Source: Drosophila pseudoobscura
Taxonomy: Eukaryota > Arthropoda > Insecta > Diptera > Drosophilidae
NCBI RefSeq assembly: GCF_009870125.1
Contig: NC_046680.1
Coordinates: 3,906,001 to 3,970,000, forward strand
DNA: 64,000 nt
Reading direction: 5' to 3'
A model generated the notes under the pieces. That model worked only from the letters and a program-made list of their open reading frames with translations, had not been told where the DNA came from and did no database searches. Positions 44,257-59,200 of this stretch are shown in pieces (the stretch's first letter is position 1; each line of letters begins with the position of its first letter). Made by a program: the position numbers and the translations under genes.

Positions 44257-47200
44257 ATGTCCTCTACACTAGGCCTCATCACAGCGCTACTCCTGGCGAG
44301 CACGATATGCCAGGCCCAGCCAGACGTAAGTACAGCAAGACAGTACAGCAAGCACTCCCAGTGCACACCGAGTGCCTCGGATCACGTTCAGGCCGAGTCC
44401 CAGAACTCATCAATCAATTCAATGCGATACAAATAACCTTTGGGGGCACTTACCACAGTCAACAGGCTAACAAAGCGAAGAAAAACCCCGCCAGTCGGCG
44501 GCTTCATTGTCATTCGCATTGTGCGTAATTAGCATTTCAAGAAACAACAAAACATTTTCTGTGCATTAAGTCAATTACAAAACAGAGCGGACCCACCCGA
44601 AGAGAGTCTCGTTCGGCAGCTCGCCAGCTCGCCAGCTCGCCCGCCACCAACACAACGGCAGCGCGCGTCTGTGTGAGTGTCTCATTGAAATCCGACTCAG
44701 GTCAGCGCTTTTGCTTGTCTCAAAGAAAAAGCTTTGCCCACAAAACGGTATCTCAAGGTCAAGCGTAAGAAGTTCTTGTAATTATTTCAAGTATCTCTTT
44801 TCTCTCTCTCTTTCTATCCCCCTCTCTTTCCCTTCAAGCTTGTCTGTCTGTGGTTTTTGTTATTTCGTTCACTTTTCTGCTGTCGTTGGGGTGTTTTTTG
44901 GAGGTAGAAAGCCCTAGCCCTATGGTTATTGACGGCTCTCGATGACTCAACTATCGCCTTGCTGATCTTGCTGAATGGACCCGATGGCTGATTGCTTTGG
45001 CAAAGATTTTCTTAATCATTTCGTCTGGCTAGTTTTCCGAGCAAGTTCGTGCTTGTGGAGACATCGACCCATAGCCTTGCCGTAGTCACATAAACGGCGC
45101 TTGCAACATGATGCCCCATAACCGACTCCGTCTCCGTCTCCGTCTTCCACTGCAATTAAAGTTGACACGCTACAGCTACAGCTACAGCTGCAGCAACAGC
45201 AAAAACTATGACGAGGCCCTTCAAATGGCAGCCAAGCATGGCCAGGAGGAAGAACAAGCTTCGGCTGCCGAAGCACGGCATACCCTTGCAGCACGATCGT
45301 TTCCACTAAAATATCGAATAAATCCGTGGCCCATGTGTACATATCGTATGCCAAATGCAGAAAAAACAAAGACGCTCTCTCAGCCAAATACTGCAAAGCT
45401 GACTATTAGTACATATGTTTTCATAAGAATCGTACTCTTGTTATGGCTTTCCCTTACAAGTTCGTGAAGAGTATTCAAACTTATTCAAACTGAAGTAACT
45501 TGCCAAGCAAGGCAAAACATGCAAATCACAGCCCGAATATCGGAGCAAAATGCATGAGTCAGCCGCTGTTGCTGCTGCAGATCTTGTTAATGTTTCATGT
45601 GCTGTCAGAAACGAGGAAAAAAGTTATGAGAAACCCCATTCCGCCTTCCTCCGTGGCTATCAATGGCCGGCCAAATAAATTAAGCCTTTAATTGTGAAAT
45701 AAAGAACTGTTTGCGTCGCTTGCTCCATCCAGGGCACGATTCGCTGTGCCTGCTGCAGGATCGTTGCAGTTAGTCTTTATGAGAGTACCCTTGCAGAGGG
45801 TATTACGATTGTGATATTTACCACGCACAGAAGGAAGCTTTACCGTACCGAACACTGAGCTTAGAGCTTAGATATTCTGTTGTCTGTCTGTTTCTATGCA
45901 AATAAGTCACTAGTCACCACTAACTAATCGGAGCAGCTGGCAAGGGAACCAACAAGGAAAATACATCGCTGATAGTACTATCATACAAATTACTTATGTT
46001 TTTAGGTGTATTAGTTGGCTTAGCTCTCAGCTCAGAAAAGCTGCATCGATATCGAAGCGTAGCTACGGATCCGCAAGGATACTAAAAGCTCCAGCTTCTG
46101 CAAGGATGTAGCCTTCCTCCTGCGATTCTTTGCTTTTGGTTTGTTTGTTTCCGCTGTCACTGCTTCTTGTCTCAGTCTGCAGTTGTCTGATACTTTTCAC
46201 GGCTCGAGTTGCGTTTCGGCTTTGGCTTGTCTGTCTCCGTCTCCGTCTCCGTCTGTGTCTGTGTCTGTCCCGTTCTGGGGTCACGTTCTCCCCCACTGTG
46301 TACGTGTGTGTGTCTGAGTGGAGGTGGGTGGAATGCCAGGGCATGAGTAATTGCCGACAGATAAAGAGATTATGCAATCGCAAGCGGAACGTCAAATATT
46401 CGATTATGAGAGGCAGCTTGAACCGAAATTTGTACAAACAATGAAGTCGATGGAGTTTAAGTTGAATTACTTGCTCTACACAGCGGACACTCTTACGTTC
46501 CTTTTCTGTAGCTATAACAGGCCAAGAATACTTATCCAAAAACTCAGCACTCTGTCGATCTGGCCTACGGTACAGTGTGCAGTATATTTGTAGACACAAA
46601 ATTGCCATCACTTTCAGTGTGCGCTCCCCATCCATGCCGGCGGTGTCGTAACACCCTGAACTTTTCACACTCTGTTGATGTTTGACATAAGCATAAGTCC
46701 CGTAACAAGGGGGGGGAAACCCGAAAGTACTGAGCATTTAGCGCCGACAGAAGCAGTTGCTAATTTCCGCCGCATGTCAGCCGTGGCGGCAAGGTCAACA
46801 CACCCAAGGAAATGGAAAGAAGCGAAGCCCAAGCACACGATCGCAATTTGGTGTATGGTTAACAGTTCCCTCAACCCTCAACCCTCTACCCTCAACCCTG
46901 CGCAGTCCTCGGATCCATCTTCAAGCTTTTGCTGTTGCTGTTGCCGTTGCCGTTGCTTTTGAAGTGAATAATTTCTTTGTGTGCGACTATGCGAAAGGTC
47001 GAGTGACACTCTTTCGTGCGTCGATCGGTTGTTTGATTGTTTTTCGAGTGGGGGGTTGTTGCTGGTGCTGTGGTGTTGACTTTGACCGGGTAGAAAGAGA
47101 GGAAAACCATTGCAACAGGCTTAATGTGGCTTTTACACCAACTCTAGCCGGTGCTGGCTCTGGGGCTGGCGCTGGCTATATGCCATATGCCATAAAAAGT

Positions 47201-50200
47201 GTATTGGCCTCAGCCAGAGCCAATTTGAAGCACACTTTTTGCGTTAATATGGCGGCTACACCTTTTACTTTGGCTTGACTGTGATTGCACTTGGTCGCCA
47301 TCGACATCGCCATAACCATCGCCGTCGCGGCGTCATCGTCGTCATGCCGGTTATATGCGAGTATCGCTCTTCGAGTGGTCTGCCGGGCGTATGAGTAATC
47401 TCACACAATTTCAGTAATTGCCCGAGTCAGCCATCGCCATCGCCATCGCTTCGACCGCTACAGCCAGCCGTACAAATTACGAACAGCAACATTTTCACAA
47501 TATCCGTCATTGCACTCGGCAAAAACCGAAAATAAAATCAAACCTATGCCTGGACAAATCGGTGGATAAACAGCGCCTGTCGGTGGCGTTGCCGGTGCCG
47601 GTGCCGGTGCCGGTGCCGCTGACTGTGGCATCTACTAAATCGTAAATCGCAGATCGCAAATAGCAACTGAAAAACTGCCAGCTAATCGATTCGGATGACA
47701 AGTTGCAGTAGGGTCTGCCACCATTCTGAAGCGGTTGCTTCAGTTATTTTTGAAAATTATAGATTTTATTTGAATTTATTTGAACATGATCATTCGAGTG
47801 TATGGGTGTTATGTATGTTAAGTACCTGTAGTGCAGGACTGTACAAAAATCTTCACAGCTCCTTCATTGGTTTCCTCAGGCTCCCCAGGGTTCCCTTTCC
47901 AGCTGAGCTCCGTCCCTGGCTCTCTAATCGCCGCGGCTGATCTTGTTCATTGGATGCCGCCTTTTTTGCATAATTCGTAATTGCTGATCGAAGTTTTTCT
48001 CTGGCTCATTTGTTTTTAATTGCAATTAATTGGCCACAAGGGCCAGAGCTAAGTGTTGATTGGTGTCTGGGTGTGGTTCCCGTTGCCGTTGCCGGTGCCG
48101 TTCCCCAGAGCGGGATTTGCATATCGTTTAGCGAGAGCACTGAAGAATATTGGATAATTCGTTGCAGGTGCAAAACTTTCCACATCTTTTGGTTGTGCTG
48201 GCCAAGAGCCCTAGTGTCGAACGGTGCATTCAAGACCAAAGATTGCACTCGACTCGATGCAACAATCACAATCTCACTCGAGTGGCAACGAGTGGCTCAA
48301 CGCGTCATCGTTTTTGTCTGCTGTTTTCCTTTTCCAAGCTTCAGTTTCACTTTCAATGGGCCAACAACGACGACTTCGCCAGTACCGGCCACAGTTGCTT
48401 CATTTGCAGCAGCAGCTGGCTGGCTGGCTGGCTGGCTTGTCTTCGGCTCCTGGCCTCATGTGCGACTGTTGTCTGTGGTCGAAACACGTTCCAAATGAAA
48501 GTAAAAACTCTTTGGCATTGTCTGCGTTTGCGTCCCCTGCGTTTGGTTTTCTTCTGGCGTTTGTTCACCTGCCTGCCTTAAATGATGCTTCCAAGTGGAA
48601 GCCCACTGCGGAGGTTCGCGTTTCAATTATACAAGAATCATTATGCTGACCGTACCGTTATGGCCAAGAGCAGCGGCATCTCAGCGAACGAGTAGCTGTA
48701 GAGTCTTATATCTCGTTTACCTTGTCTGCATCTTCGCTTTTTGTGTCTGCATTCGCCGTCACTTCAGCTCCATTTCTGACTCATTTTGGGCCATTTCGGA
48801 CAAAATAAATGCAAGAAATTTGGCCAAATTACGGACCGCTTGCAGCCCAGCCAAGAAGTTCGCTGTCTTGGACTTTTGTCATTGCCGGGCCGTGCTGACC
48901 GTTTCTTTAAGGAAATATCAGTCCCGCTCTGACCCTGTAACTGATCTGATTATTCGCTGATTGTAGTCGCAGGTGAGATGCAGATTTGGCAGATAAATAA
49001 AGCGGCAATTCAGTGGAGATTTGCATAGCTCTGAGCGAGGCTCCATTCGGATTGATTGAGTTGGAATTACGCTATAATCACGTTGGAGCTATCTTCGGTC
49101 GTACGGCAGGGGAACTACATATGTATCTATAGGATGATTCGTCTCAGACATGAATGAGTATTCATTTAGCAATAATAATTCAATAATTCTCTCAGATTTC
49201 CAACAGAAAGGAGAACTATCCTCTTTCAGAATGAGTGCTCTGTGAATGCCAGAGACAATTCATAGGCAATAACAAATGGCCACAAATTAAAAATCCATTA
49301 ATAACAATATGAAATAATTTATATTTAATTCATTTCGCAATTTCGGGAACTATTGGAAATATTGAACTATAGATCAAAAATAAGAAGAAACGAGGGGGAA
49401 CGTCGTGAGTTGCTGCGGACACCGCAACTCTACAGTTATACCCGATACTAAGTCAGTATGGATCTCCTCCGGCAGACGCCGCGAATATTAAACGACACGA
49501 CAAAGAGTGCGTGCGAGAGAGACGGAAAACTGCAAACTGATTTGTTGCTTTTGGCTATACAATTATCCGCAACCAAATTTGGTTACTCTAGCCTTAATAG
49601 TCTCTGAGATTTGTGGATGCCTAAGATTTTCGTCCTTTGCGGGGCGGAAGGGGGTGTGGCGAAATTTTGACACAAAACGGTCAAGGTCCGATATCACAGC
49701 AGTGTGGATACAAAATTTGGTTACTCTAGCTCTAAAGGGTTCTGAGATCCTTGAACTCATATTTTGCAATTGGCAAAACCGACCATGAAACCTGTGTGTT
49801 AGAGAGAGACAGAGCGAGAAAGAATGAAATTGTTTTCTTGATTCTGGCTATAATAATTATACGATCTGGTTCAGATTTTGCACTCTAGAAGATATAGTCA
49901 TTCTTCTACGATTTAGTTTTCTCGTATCGACGAAATTGTGGATGCCACAGATTTTCGCCTTCTGTGGGGGGGGAAGTGGGCGGGGCAAAGCTTTGAAATA
50001 TTCTTGTAGCAGTGACATATCACAGAAGTCTGGATCCAAAACATCGTTGCTCTAGCTCTTATAGTCTTTGAGCACTAGGCGCTTAAGGGGACGGACAGAC
50101 GGACGGACGGACAGACAGACATGGCTCAATCGACTCGGATATTGATGCTGATCAAGAATATATATACTTTATGGGGTCGGAAACCATTCCTTCTGTACGT

Positions 50201-53200
50201 TACACCCATCCATTTTCACCACAAATCTAATATACCCCAATACTCATTTTGAGTATCGGGTATAAAAAGTGTACACGCAAGACGGACAAGATTGTTTTTT
50301 TTTTTATTAAATTTCTGTTTCTGGCGGTTCGCTTGACTCGGAAATACTTAGATATACTGCGAGCACATAAAGCATGTGTGTGACTTTATGAGAAATCTAT
50401 CAAACAACGCATTGACCCTGACCCAGTTTTTGAAGACGAATACTCAGAGTATAGCCGAGGCGAGCTCTGGCTCTGGCTCTGGCTTTGGCTTTGGCTTAGT
50501 CGTTAATCTCCAGATAGCACTTGAGGGGCGGCCCAATCCAAACACAGGCCGAATAGTCGAATAGCCGAATAAACGCATGAGACCGTTTCAACAACGATCA
50601 ACAAACACTTGATTATTGCATTGAATTATTGATAATTTTTCAATTAACCATCAAACAATTGCTACAATTTGTTGCCACTGCCCGGGGCACGCATTTTTGT
50701 TCACCGAACTCAAGTGTTTTCCTTCTCCTTGTCGTTTCAGCTGCACAAATACATGTCGCCGGAGCAGCTGCAGTCCGTCTTCCACGTGGACAGCCACGAC
50801 GCTGTGCCCCACTATGAGGTCGTCCAGCTGCTGCACCACGACCACCACCAGCGCCAGCGGCGCAGCATCTCCGACAGCCGTAGGGCGGTCACAGCGCTGC
50901 CGCCCCACCACGTGAAAAAGGATCTCAGCAAGAACTCCTATTACAGCGAGCTGAAGCACCAGGCCATGGCCTCGGGGGGCAACCATCTGTCCGGCCTCGA
51001 TGTCAGCGCCATCCAGTCCCACAACGTCTCCTTCAGCGCCTTCGGACACCGCCTGAACCTCACCCTGCGCCCAACCAAGGGCCTCTTCAAGGACACGCCC
51101 CACCAGCTGCGGATGTGGAGCGTGGGCAGCGAGCCCAATGCCACCCACGGCCTCGACCTTCAGGAGATACCCAAGGAGGAGGTGAGTCCGAGTTGCATTT
51201 CACTCGAAATCTGGGGTTTTCCCATTTGTTTATTTACGCCCGATCGCTTTCATTGGCTTCCATGCCCCCAATAGCTGGCTTGTTGCACACTTCCCCCTCA
51301 TACGTATTGTATCTTTGTATCTGTCTTTGTGGCACTTTCATTGATTGCATCACGGCGGGCGGGTAACATAAGAAAATTATCACAGTCACTTTTTGCTTTT
51401 GTACGTTTTCTGATTTGCCGATTCGCCATACTTCCGCTTGAGGTAGGCAGATTTTTACTCTGTTGTTTCTTTTGTTTTTCCACTCTTTTTCAAGCTGCGC
51501 TTCGTCCAAAGACTTATTTTGTTTTGTTTTGTTTGATTTTCCTTCTCTTCGTTTGCCTCTCTTTTGTTTCTTTGGCACTCGTTGCTTTTATTGCCTGTAT
51601 CTGTATCTGTAGCTGTACCAGTGCCAGTGCCTGCGCCTGTACCCATACTCGTATCTAATCAAAATTAATTGGCCAAGTGATAAAGAGATTAGACGCAGGC
51701 CGCGCTTCTTGTGTCTCTACGAAAACTGTTCAGACCGCAAATGCAATTAAATTTATTTGTTATACGTAATTGTGTGAATGAAAAGTGTACACAAGTTTTA
51801 TTACAAACAAAATGTTACAAATTATCCGCCTAGGAAATCCGCCTGACTGTATTCCGATTGGCTTTAATCACGTGTGATTTTTGTCCAAGTGTGTTCTAGG
51901 AGAATTGAGGAGCTTGAGGAATCAACTTATCAATCAACTCTTATTGAACAGAAGAGGGTATTGTGTACGTAATAGATTTGGATATAAATGACTTCTGAGC
52001 AGGTTTCAGTAGGGGGGAACAAATCTCCAGATTAAATTAGATACAGGGTAACTAGACAGGGTATTAATTGGTTGGACAAAGCATGGTTCAGTCGGTTCCA
52101 AGAGCCGCGTTAAGGTTCTTTCTGCCGTGAAGGTCCTTGACACGCTTCACGCGAAAGATCTGGATTTCTCTTTCAAACTGTTCCCAACTAAGATCTTTTC
52201 AGAAATATATCTGTGTATACATATGTATGTACTTATGGGTAATAGCAGGTGCTTCCACCTACAAGGTGCCATACAAGTCGAATTCGTTCGCAAACATTGG
52301 TTTTGAGCCATGAACGTGACTTTCCTGGACTTACGAGTAAAGTTCACTTTCTTTTGGCACCGAAGTACACAGTAATTGTAACACATACTGTAATTGTATT
52401 GGAACCCAGTCGTCCATTATTCATGCCAGTGCTGTGGCTGCTGCCTGCTGTGTTGTGGGCGTGTTCCTATGGAGCGCAATCGATACCATTGATCGTACCA
52501 TTTATTGCCAGTTGGCTTGGAGGGAAAGGGTGGCAGGCGGGGAGAGAGGGCGCAGAGAGAGGAAAGGATAGCACATACAAAATAGTTTTGAATGCAAGAC
52601 GCAAGACTTCGGAAATGAAAGTGAAATGTCATGTCAGACGACAGCCAAAGCGAAAAAAGAAATGAACCCGCCGACCGAACTCTTGCGGCTGTGGTCTGTT
52701 CAGCTTTGGACTTTTTCAAGCTGTTTCAGTTTTCGTACTTTTTGTTGTTTGTGATTTATGTGTGATAATTCAAGTGTTAAGCCTCCGCCGTGAAATGCGG
52801 AAAGATTTGTACGATGTTGCTGCCACTTCTTTTTTGGGGATTTGTCTTTGCTTTTAATTAAAACGAATCAAGCTGCAGGAGTATTATTTCAGTATTTGAT
52901 GCATGTTGGATTGGGCAACCCACGCAAGACCTCTGTTCTCCTCTGAGTATCACTGACTTGGCAATTATTTGTATTTGGGTTTTTTCTTTGCCGTGCTGCA
53001 CTCAGGCCTCGAACAAATGGCCCCAAGATATAGACCACATAACTACAACAATTTCAATGTTTTCCATGCTGGATTTTTTGGCTCTTTTTTGGTAATGGCG
53101 GCACTTTGTCAGAGACCTTCCGAGCACCAGCGAACCGAAAAAATGCCCAAGAAAAACCATTTATTCTAATTTCTGGCATTCTGTTGTGTTTTTTGTCTGT

Positions 53201-56200
53201 TGGCCATTCATTGCCGGCAAACCGCAAAAGCACACAAAAATAATATAACATTGATATCTGGTCCCAAGAACTGACTCAGTTTCTACTTTATTTTGGTCGG
53301 AAACGACCTCCGAGTGAGGAAAATTTTGTGTTTGCAGTTTCTGTTGATCGATTCGCAGTAAAAAGTTAATTGCGAAAAAATAATTGAAGACTTTCCGAGA
53401 GCAATCTCTTTTTCACTCGAACTCAAAACCAAGCGATTTCGTGCGGAGAAATGTCTCCTGTTGCAGTGTTATATCGAACGAAATCCACCACTGCCTACCC
53501 TACCTTCACCTGGTCCCTCCCACACCCACTTCCACTTCCACTCCCACTTCCACTCCCACTCCCATTCCCCATCTCCCGCATAACGAGCAACGAAGCCAAA
53601 AGGCAAACACAAGGCGTTGCCGGGCACTCCCACTGCCGCATTCAATCGATGACTGCGATAGGCCTCGCACAAAGGTCAGCCACAGCCACAGCCACAAAAT
53701 ACCGAAAATAAGGTGGCTTAGATCTCGCTTCCCTTGCCCGGAATGGAAACTGGCAAAAAGGGGAGCGCTCAGTGGAGTAAATGGAGGTAGGAACTGTGCA
53801 CTAGAAGTTGTGGGAAGAAAATACGTAGGAGAAAGTAGATGGAGAACAGAACCAATAGTGTGGAGTAGGACCCAAAATATGACTGGACCGAAGAAGGAAT
53901 CCGCTTACCTTGAGATCGCTCAACGAAATCTTCGAAAGGAAGTGCTTACTTCTTACAGCTAAGAGCAGTTTCGAATATAATCAAGTACAAGGGCTTCTTG
54001 AATTCCAAATTAAAGTATTCAGCACGAAGACTTCACTTCATCAAGAGATCGAGAGATTGTCTACTTGTTCCCACAGATCAACATCCCTCGCAGCCCAAAC
54101 CACAGACGGAAGACAATTGATTTGGGCTTACATGACCGCAAGGTACTCAAGGTAGTCGATACCTATCTCTAGGTGGACCCACAGTGGACTGTGCCCCCTT
54201 GGCTTCGGTTTGGCAACCTGCCATTGGGCCCAAGAGTCATACTCAGAGTCAGACTCGGGCTCCGACTCGTAGTCGGATTGTATAGCCTTACAATTACCAT
54301 AAAGTCGGAGCACAAACGAAAGACTTGGGCAACAAACTCGAGCGCTAAAATCGCAAAAGCGATCCCCAATTCTATCCTGCCTCCCCTGGCACCAGACACC
54401 CACCACCAGCGAGTCGCAGCGAATCGAAAGCGAACGAGTTGAGGTTTCCAAATGTACTTTTGATGGCTGGCAATGGCAACTACTCGTAGATTAAGTGCAT
54501 AATTAAAAAAGGCTTGTGTGTGTAAGTTGCTCCTTAATGAAACTGCAAAGGTATTTGTGGCTGCCCCATGCCACAGCTCCTCTGCTGCTGCAGTTGCACT
54601 CAACATGCACGAGTATCGTTGTCATTGCAAAACGGTTCCAACTTGTTGTCGGCGGCGCAGAAGCATGATTAATGAGTTGGCCGATTTGGCCGCTGAATGA
54701 ATTTGAAATTAGCCCACTCTGGAACTCTTTCCCTCATTCTCTTATTCGCTCTCTCTCTCTCTGTCCCTCTCTCTCGCTGTCTCTCTCTGAATGCGCGGGT
54801 GATGCAAGTTGCAAAATCAGCAGAAGTGGCAGGGGCAGAAACTGACAAGGAAAGAGAGAGAGGGGATGGCTGCTTGAGCGGGAGGCATGGGTAACTGGCA
54901 GAAAAGACTTTGGAGGCTTAGAAAGCAGTTAAGAGCTAACTGCTCTCTCTCTCTCTCTCTCTCTGTCTCTCTGTCTCTACCTCTTTCTCTGTTTGTGCGG
55001 CTGCGGCTACAATCGGTTGCATAATGCTGCAAGTTGTTGCTGTGGCCTGACATTTTCCCCTCCTTTCGTTGCTTTTGCGGTTGCTCTTGCTGTTGCTCCT
55101 GTTATGCTCATGTCGCAGTTATGTTGTTAGCTCTGCGCGGCTTGTTGCTTCATAGGCAACATCCAGCCTGTTCGCTCCCTTTTGCCTTCCCCATTAGAGG
55201 GTTTCAGCCTCATCCAGATATGGGGCTCGTTTGGCGAAAGATCAAAGCGGGATTTTAGGAGGCCTGTTACCCGATTCGCTTGGGCAGTGTGCCAGTGTGG
55301 CAGGGACAGACTCCCACAGTCCTCTAGGCATCCAAGAGATCTCAGCTCAGCCAAAGACTCAATGGGATACATAATTGACCGAATAATGGACAAATAATGG
55401 GTCGCCCCAGCCTTGGCATTGTATTATATCGGCGTCAAGAGCCGACGCCAAAAAAACAAATAAAGTTTGCCTCGGTGCTGATCTCGAATCGGATATATGT
55501 CTGCAGTGCATAATGGTGCGTAATAAACTGGATAACTGCCAAAGCAAATCAGGCAGCCAAACACACACGCATGGCTAAGCTTTGAGGCTCAAATGCGGCC
55601 AGTGCGACCAATGCGGCGTATGCGTAACGACGTCAAACAAATCAACAAAAACCGAACGAAAGGGAACAGCAAGCCAGCAAACAGCGAACAGACGGCTTGA
55701 GCGGAGAAACGCCTACAAGTCGTCTAATGCGTTAATTGCCAGTTAACTTGGCTAATGGCTCGCGGATTTATGGTATGGTGCGGTGCGGTGCGTAGGGGGC
55801 GCCCACATTACCGAAAGCAGATCGGTTTCGGCTCCCGACGAATACGCGTACAGTCGGAAAAGTCTTTCCGCCCTGCGCTTTCATTTCACCTTCCGCAGAG
55901 GAAAACAATGGGAAATTAGCGCTGTCTTCGGTTAAGGGCCTGGCACTAATGCCTTAACCTTCTTCTCCGCTTTTCGCCTCGCCACAAGAGTTCAGGGGCT
56001 AATTTTCACTTTGCCAAGTTCGCTGCTCCGGGTCATTTGTGTCTTTCTTCTGCCAACTATTGCCAACTAATTTGCATAACAAAATGGCTAAGAGCAAGGC
56101 AAAAAAATCGAGTATACTCGAAAGCAGCACTCAGGAAGTGGTTCAGTTTCTGGGCTTTTACTTTCATTTTCAGCTTCAGGCGAGGAGTGTTGGGGCTAGA

Positions 56201-59200
56201 GGAGCTTAAATTATGTATTTTAAGGATTGGCGCAGAGGAATGAATGCTGTGTGGATCTCTTAAGGACCAATTATATTCGTAGCCGCTAAAATCGGAGTAG
56301 TCCACAACCAAGTTGTCGGCTGTGTAAAACAAATTGGTCGTGAATTGGATATCCTTTTCGAGACCCTATAAATGTCCAGTTCTCTATTACAAGCCTATTT
56401 ATAGCCAACTCGCCAATAAATTGCTGACCTATATCCATCCGTAGGAAGACCACAGAAGTGGGGTGGGGGGGTATTTTTACGACTATGAGTCTGAACGACA
56501 AAGAGCCAGCTGCAGAGAGAGAGAGATGTTTGGGCTCTCATAGAAATATGTACATACTCGTACATTCATACATATGAAAACTTTATAGAGTGGGAGATGC
56601 TCCAGTGTGCCACAACCATCTGACCACTTTTATTCCAAGGAATTAGAGTAGGTGATTTTTTTTGTCAATAAAGAGCATTCAAACATCAGTCATCATTGGT
56701 GAATCACTTCACTTCCATTTGATTCTCCAAGCCGAGGACACCTACTCGCAGCATTCATTCAGAGCTGAGAAAAAACACAATCTCTCATCTATGGGCTTCA
56801 ATCAGAGTTGAAAGTCTTTCTTTTCTCTTCCGTAACGAGCCACGCAATGAATTATAGGCCTATAGGCAAAACCACTGGCAAAACCCTTGGGATTTTAAAT
56901 CAACTGAAATGGAAATCAAGTGGGGCGAGAAATTCGGGCCCGCCCAAAGGAAGGAGACATTTCTGCTGGAACCGCCTAATCAGAGCTGAACGATCTACAT
57001 AATGTCTTGTCGCCATTTTCAATTAAACAAATTTACGCCGCCAAGAATGTCAAAAGAGTAAGTGTGAGTGTAGGTTCGATTCAATTGCAATCGAAACGAA
57101 GTAGAAAAGTTGAAAAAACCAAACAGAAAAACGCGCGACAGCCAACAGTTCACAATTTGCAAGTCAACTAATTAAAATTGCAGTCGCGAGAGAACAAAAT
57201 AAGTCAAAATGAGAACAGCAATTGTCAGCACACATGCGGCACACAGCTGGGCAAAGGAAATTGGTCCATGCAAAGTCGAGAGTCAAGAGCAATAAGTGGT
57301 GGACTGACAGTTCATAAATATGGCCAAAACACTTGGCCAGGCTCCAAAGAGTTGACAACTCGAGCTGCTTTTTGGTCTCCGGCATCGGCATCGGCACCGG
57401 CTCCGACTCGGAATCGGACTCGGATTCGGATTCATGGCAGCCGAAATACGTGAGTCTTGTACAATATGCCACACGTCTACGAGTCGAGTGTATGCGGCGT
57501 GGGGGTCGCCACTTGCCACTTGTTGCTTTGAACTTATTTTCCACAAGGTCGTCGTGTCCAACTAGAAAATAGCCAGCATTTGCTGGGCAGCAACAACAAA
57601 TTAAGCCATAACTGCTTGCTGCACATGAATTTGTTGTTGCCGCTGCGTGTCCACACGCTTTGGCGGTCACTTAACAAGTGCCACGCCCCGTTCTGGACAG
57701 CTCAGTAATTCGATCGAAGCGATAAATAATTGCCGCACTCGAGCGCATTTCGGGGAAGGCAATAGCGGAATGAATTGAATTCTGGCTACTGGGTCCGAAG
57801 GATAAGTGATAAGAAAGAAGACAGGTTGCCTCTTCGCGAAATGTAGCGATGCCTCAATCTCTCCCTCAACACTCCCCCTCCTCATGCGGCAGAGCCTTTA
57901 TCTGGAGGCGCCCTGGGCCGATAATTCGAATGAGAGATCATCTAGGTACATACGAGTATTAGCGTATCTGAAATAGTTCTGAGGTGTGAGTTACCTCTGG
58001 CAAACAAGCGTGTAGATTAATCTGAGTATTTCTTATGCTCGACAGCTCCCATCAGGCGATAGCCACTGCCGCTGCCGCTGCCAAAGGCCACTGGCCAATG
58101 GCTCTGACTCTGACATTAACTTTTATTTCGATTTTGGCACTTGACTTACTTTTCCATATGCATTTGCTGCATTTGCTGCATTTTCTGCTCCATTCAGGCG
58201 GCATACGGCGATTAGTAACTGTACTATGCTGCTCTATGCTGAGGGGGCAGTTATGATTTATGTCTGTAATTTGATAGAGTGCCGGCAAGACAAGTTTATG
58301 GGGGACCTATGGCGAGTCTGAGTCTGAGTCTGAAACTGAGTCCAATGCCAAATGCTGATGCCGATGTCAAGTGTCAGATTACATTTATTTCGATATTTAT
58401 TAGAGAACTCAACTGAATGGAACCGACCTGGAACTGGCCCGGCTACGCAGCGGCAATTCATTTAATTAGTTTGGCCGGAGCGCGACTAAAGATAAACCAT
58501 CGCAATCAAAATTTATGCTAATACTAGACTAATATCCCTGGGGTATGCGCGTTCGACCAGCGATCGACTTGAATGGCAAGCGCACAAAAAAAGAAAACAC
58601 AGAACTTCGATGTCAAAGGATTGGAAAAAACATTTGCAGAATCGAAACCAGAGCAGTTGGCCAAATGTCAAAAGCTTAGGCTTTAAGCCCGGCCAGCAGC
58701 GCCGTTTTCATGGTCAGTCCGGACTCTAGACTCTGCAACGGCACACACGGCGTATGAGTGACGTGCATGCTGAGGCGTCACATTTTCTGACCACTGGCAT
58801 TAATCAAAGCTCGGCTAACTGCTGCTCCGGCTGCTGCTGCTACCGCTGCCTACCCCACGCTCCTCGCCAGTTCCCCGTTCCTCCTGCTCACTCTCTTTCT
58901 CTCCGTGCCCGGCCAGAGCTGCATTTAATTAAATTTAGCCGCTAACCACGCGTTTTGTCTTGGTCAGCGCCGCTCTGGTCGGCGGCCAACAAACCATACA
59001 TTTGTTATACGAAAACCCAAAACGAAAACTGCTTTAAGTTTTTCGTTGCGGCCACCTGTGGCAGTCTGGGTCTGAGTGCACAGATTGGTATGCCAGGAAT
59101 GGCGAGACCTTCAAAAAACTGTTCAAATATCTTAGGCGAGAGTTTACGAATAATAGACTAATCATATTTTTTTACGCTGGAAAGACCTCTTCTTTGAGGA

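Larger units (their letters stand above)
44326..50740 (+). other. ADAMTS intron between signal and prodomain exons (6.4 kb)
   Basis: GTAAGT donor and TTTCAG acceptor bound this intron. It holds a helitron (49391-50265), an older transposon scrap (45778-45930) and many hexamer repeats. I see no coding exon. The 224-codon minus-strand frame at 46063-46737 is low-complexity and has no recognisable domain. Confidence 0.6.

Noticed and set aside
46063-46737. 224-codon open frame on the minus strand
   Set aside because: Its middle is Arg/His-rich from a CTCCGT hexamer repeat, it has no recognisable domain, and it lies antisense within an ADAMTS intron. Chance plus repeat explains the length.
54169-54606. 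145-codon minus-strand open frame with hydrophobic stretches
   Set aside because: It does not resemble any family I know and overlaps competing open frames on both strands in intron sequence.
57164-57670. 168-codon minus-strand open frame with Ser-Glu and Pro-Met repeats
   Set aside because: The repeats are a direct translation of the hexamer array at 57384-57432. There is no domain or splice support.
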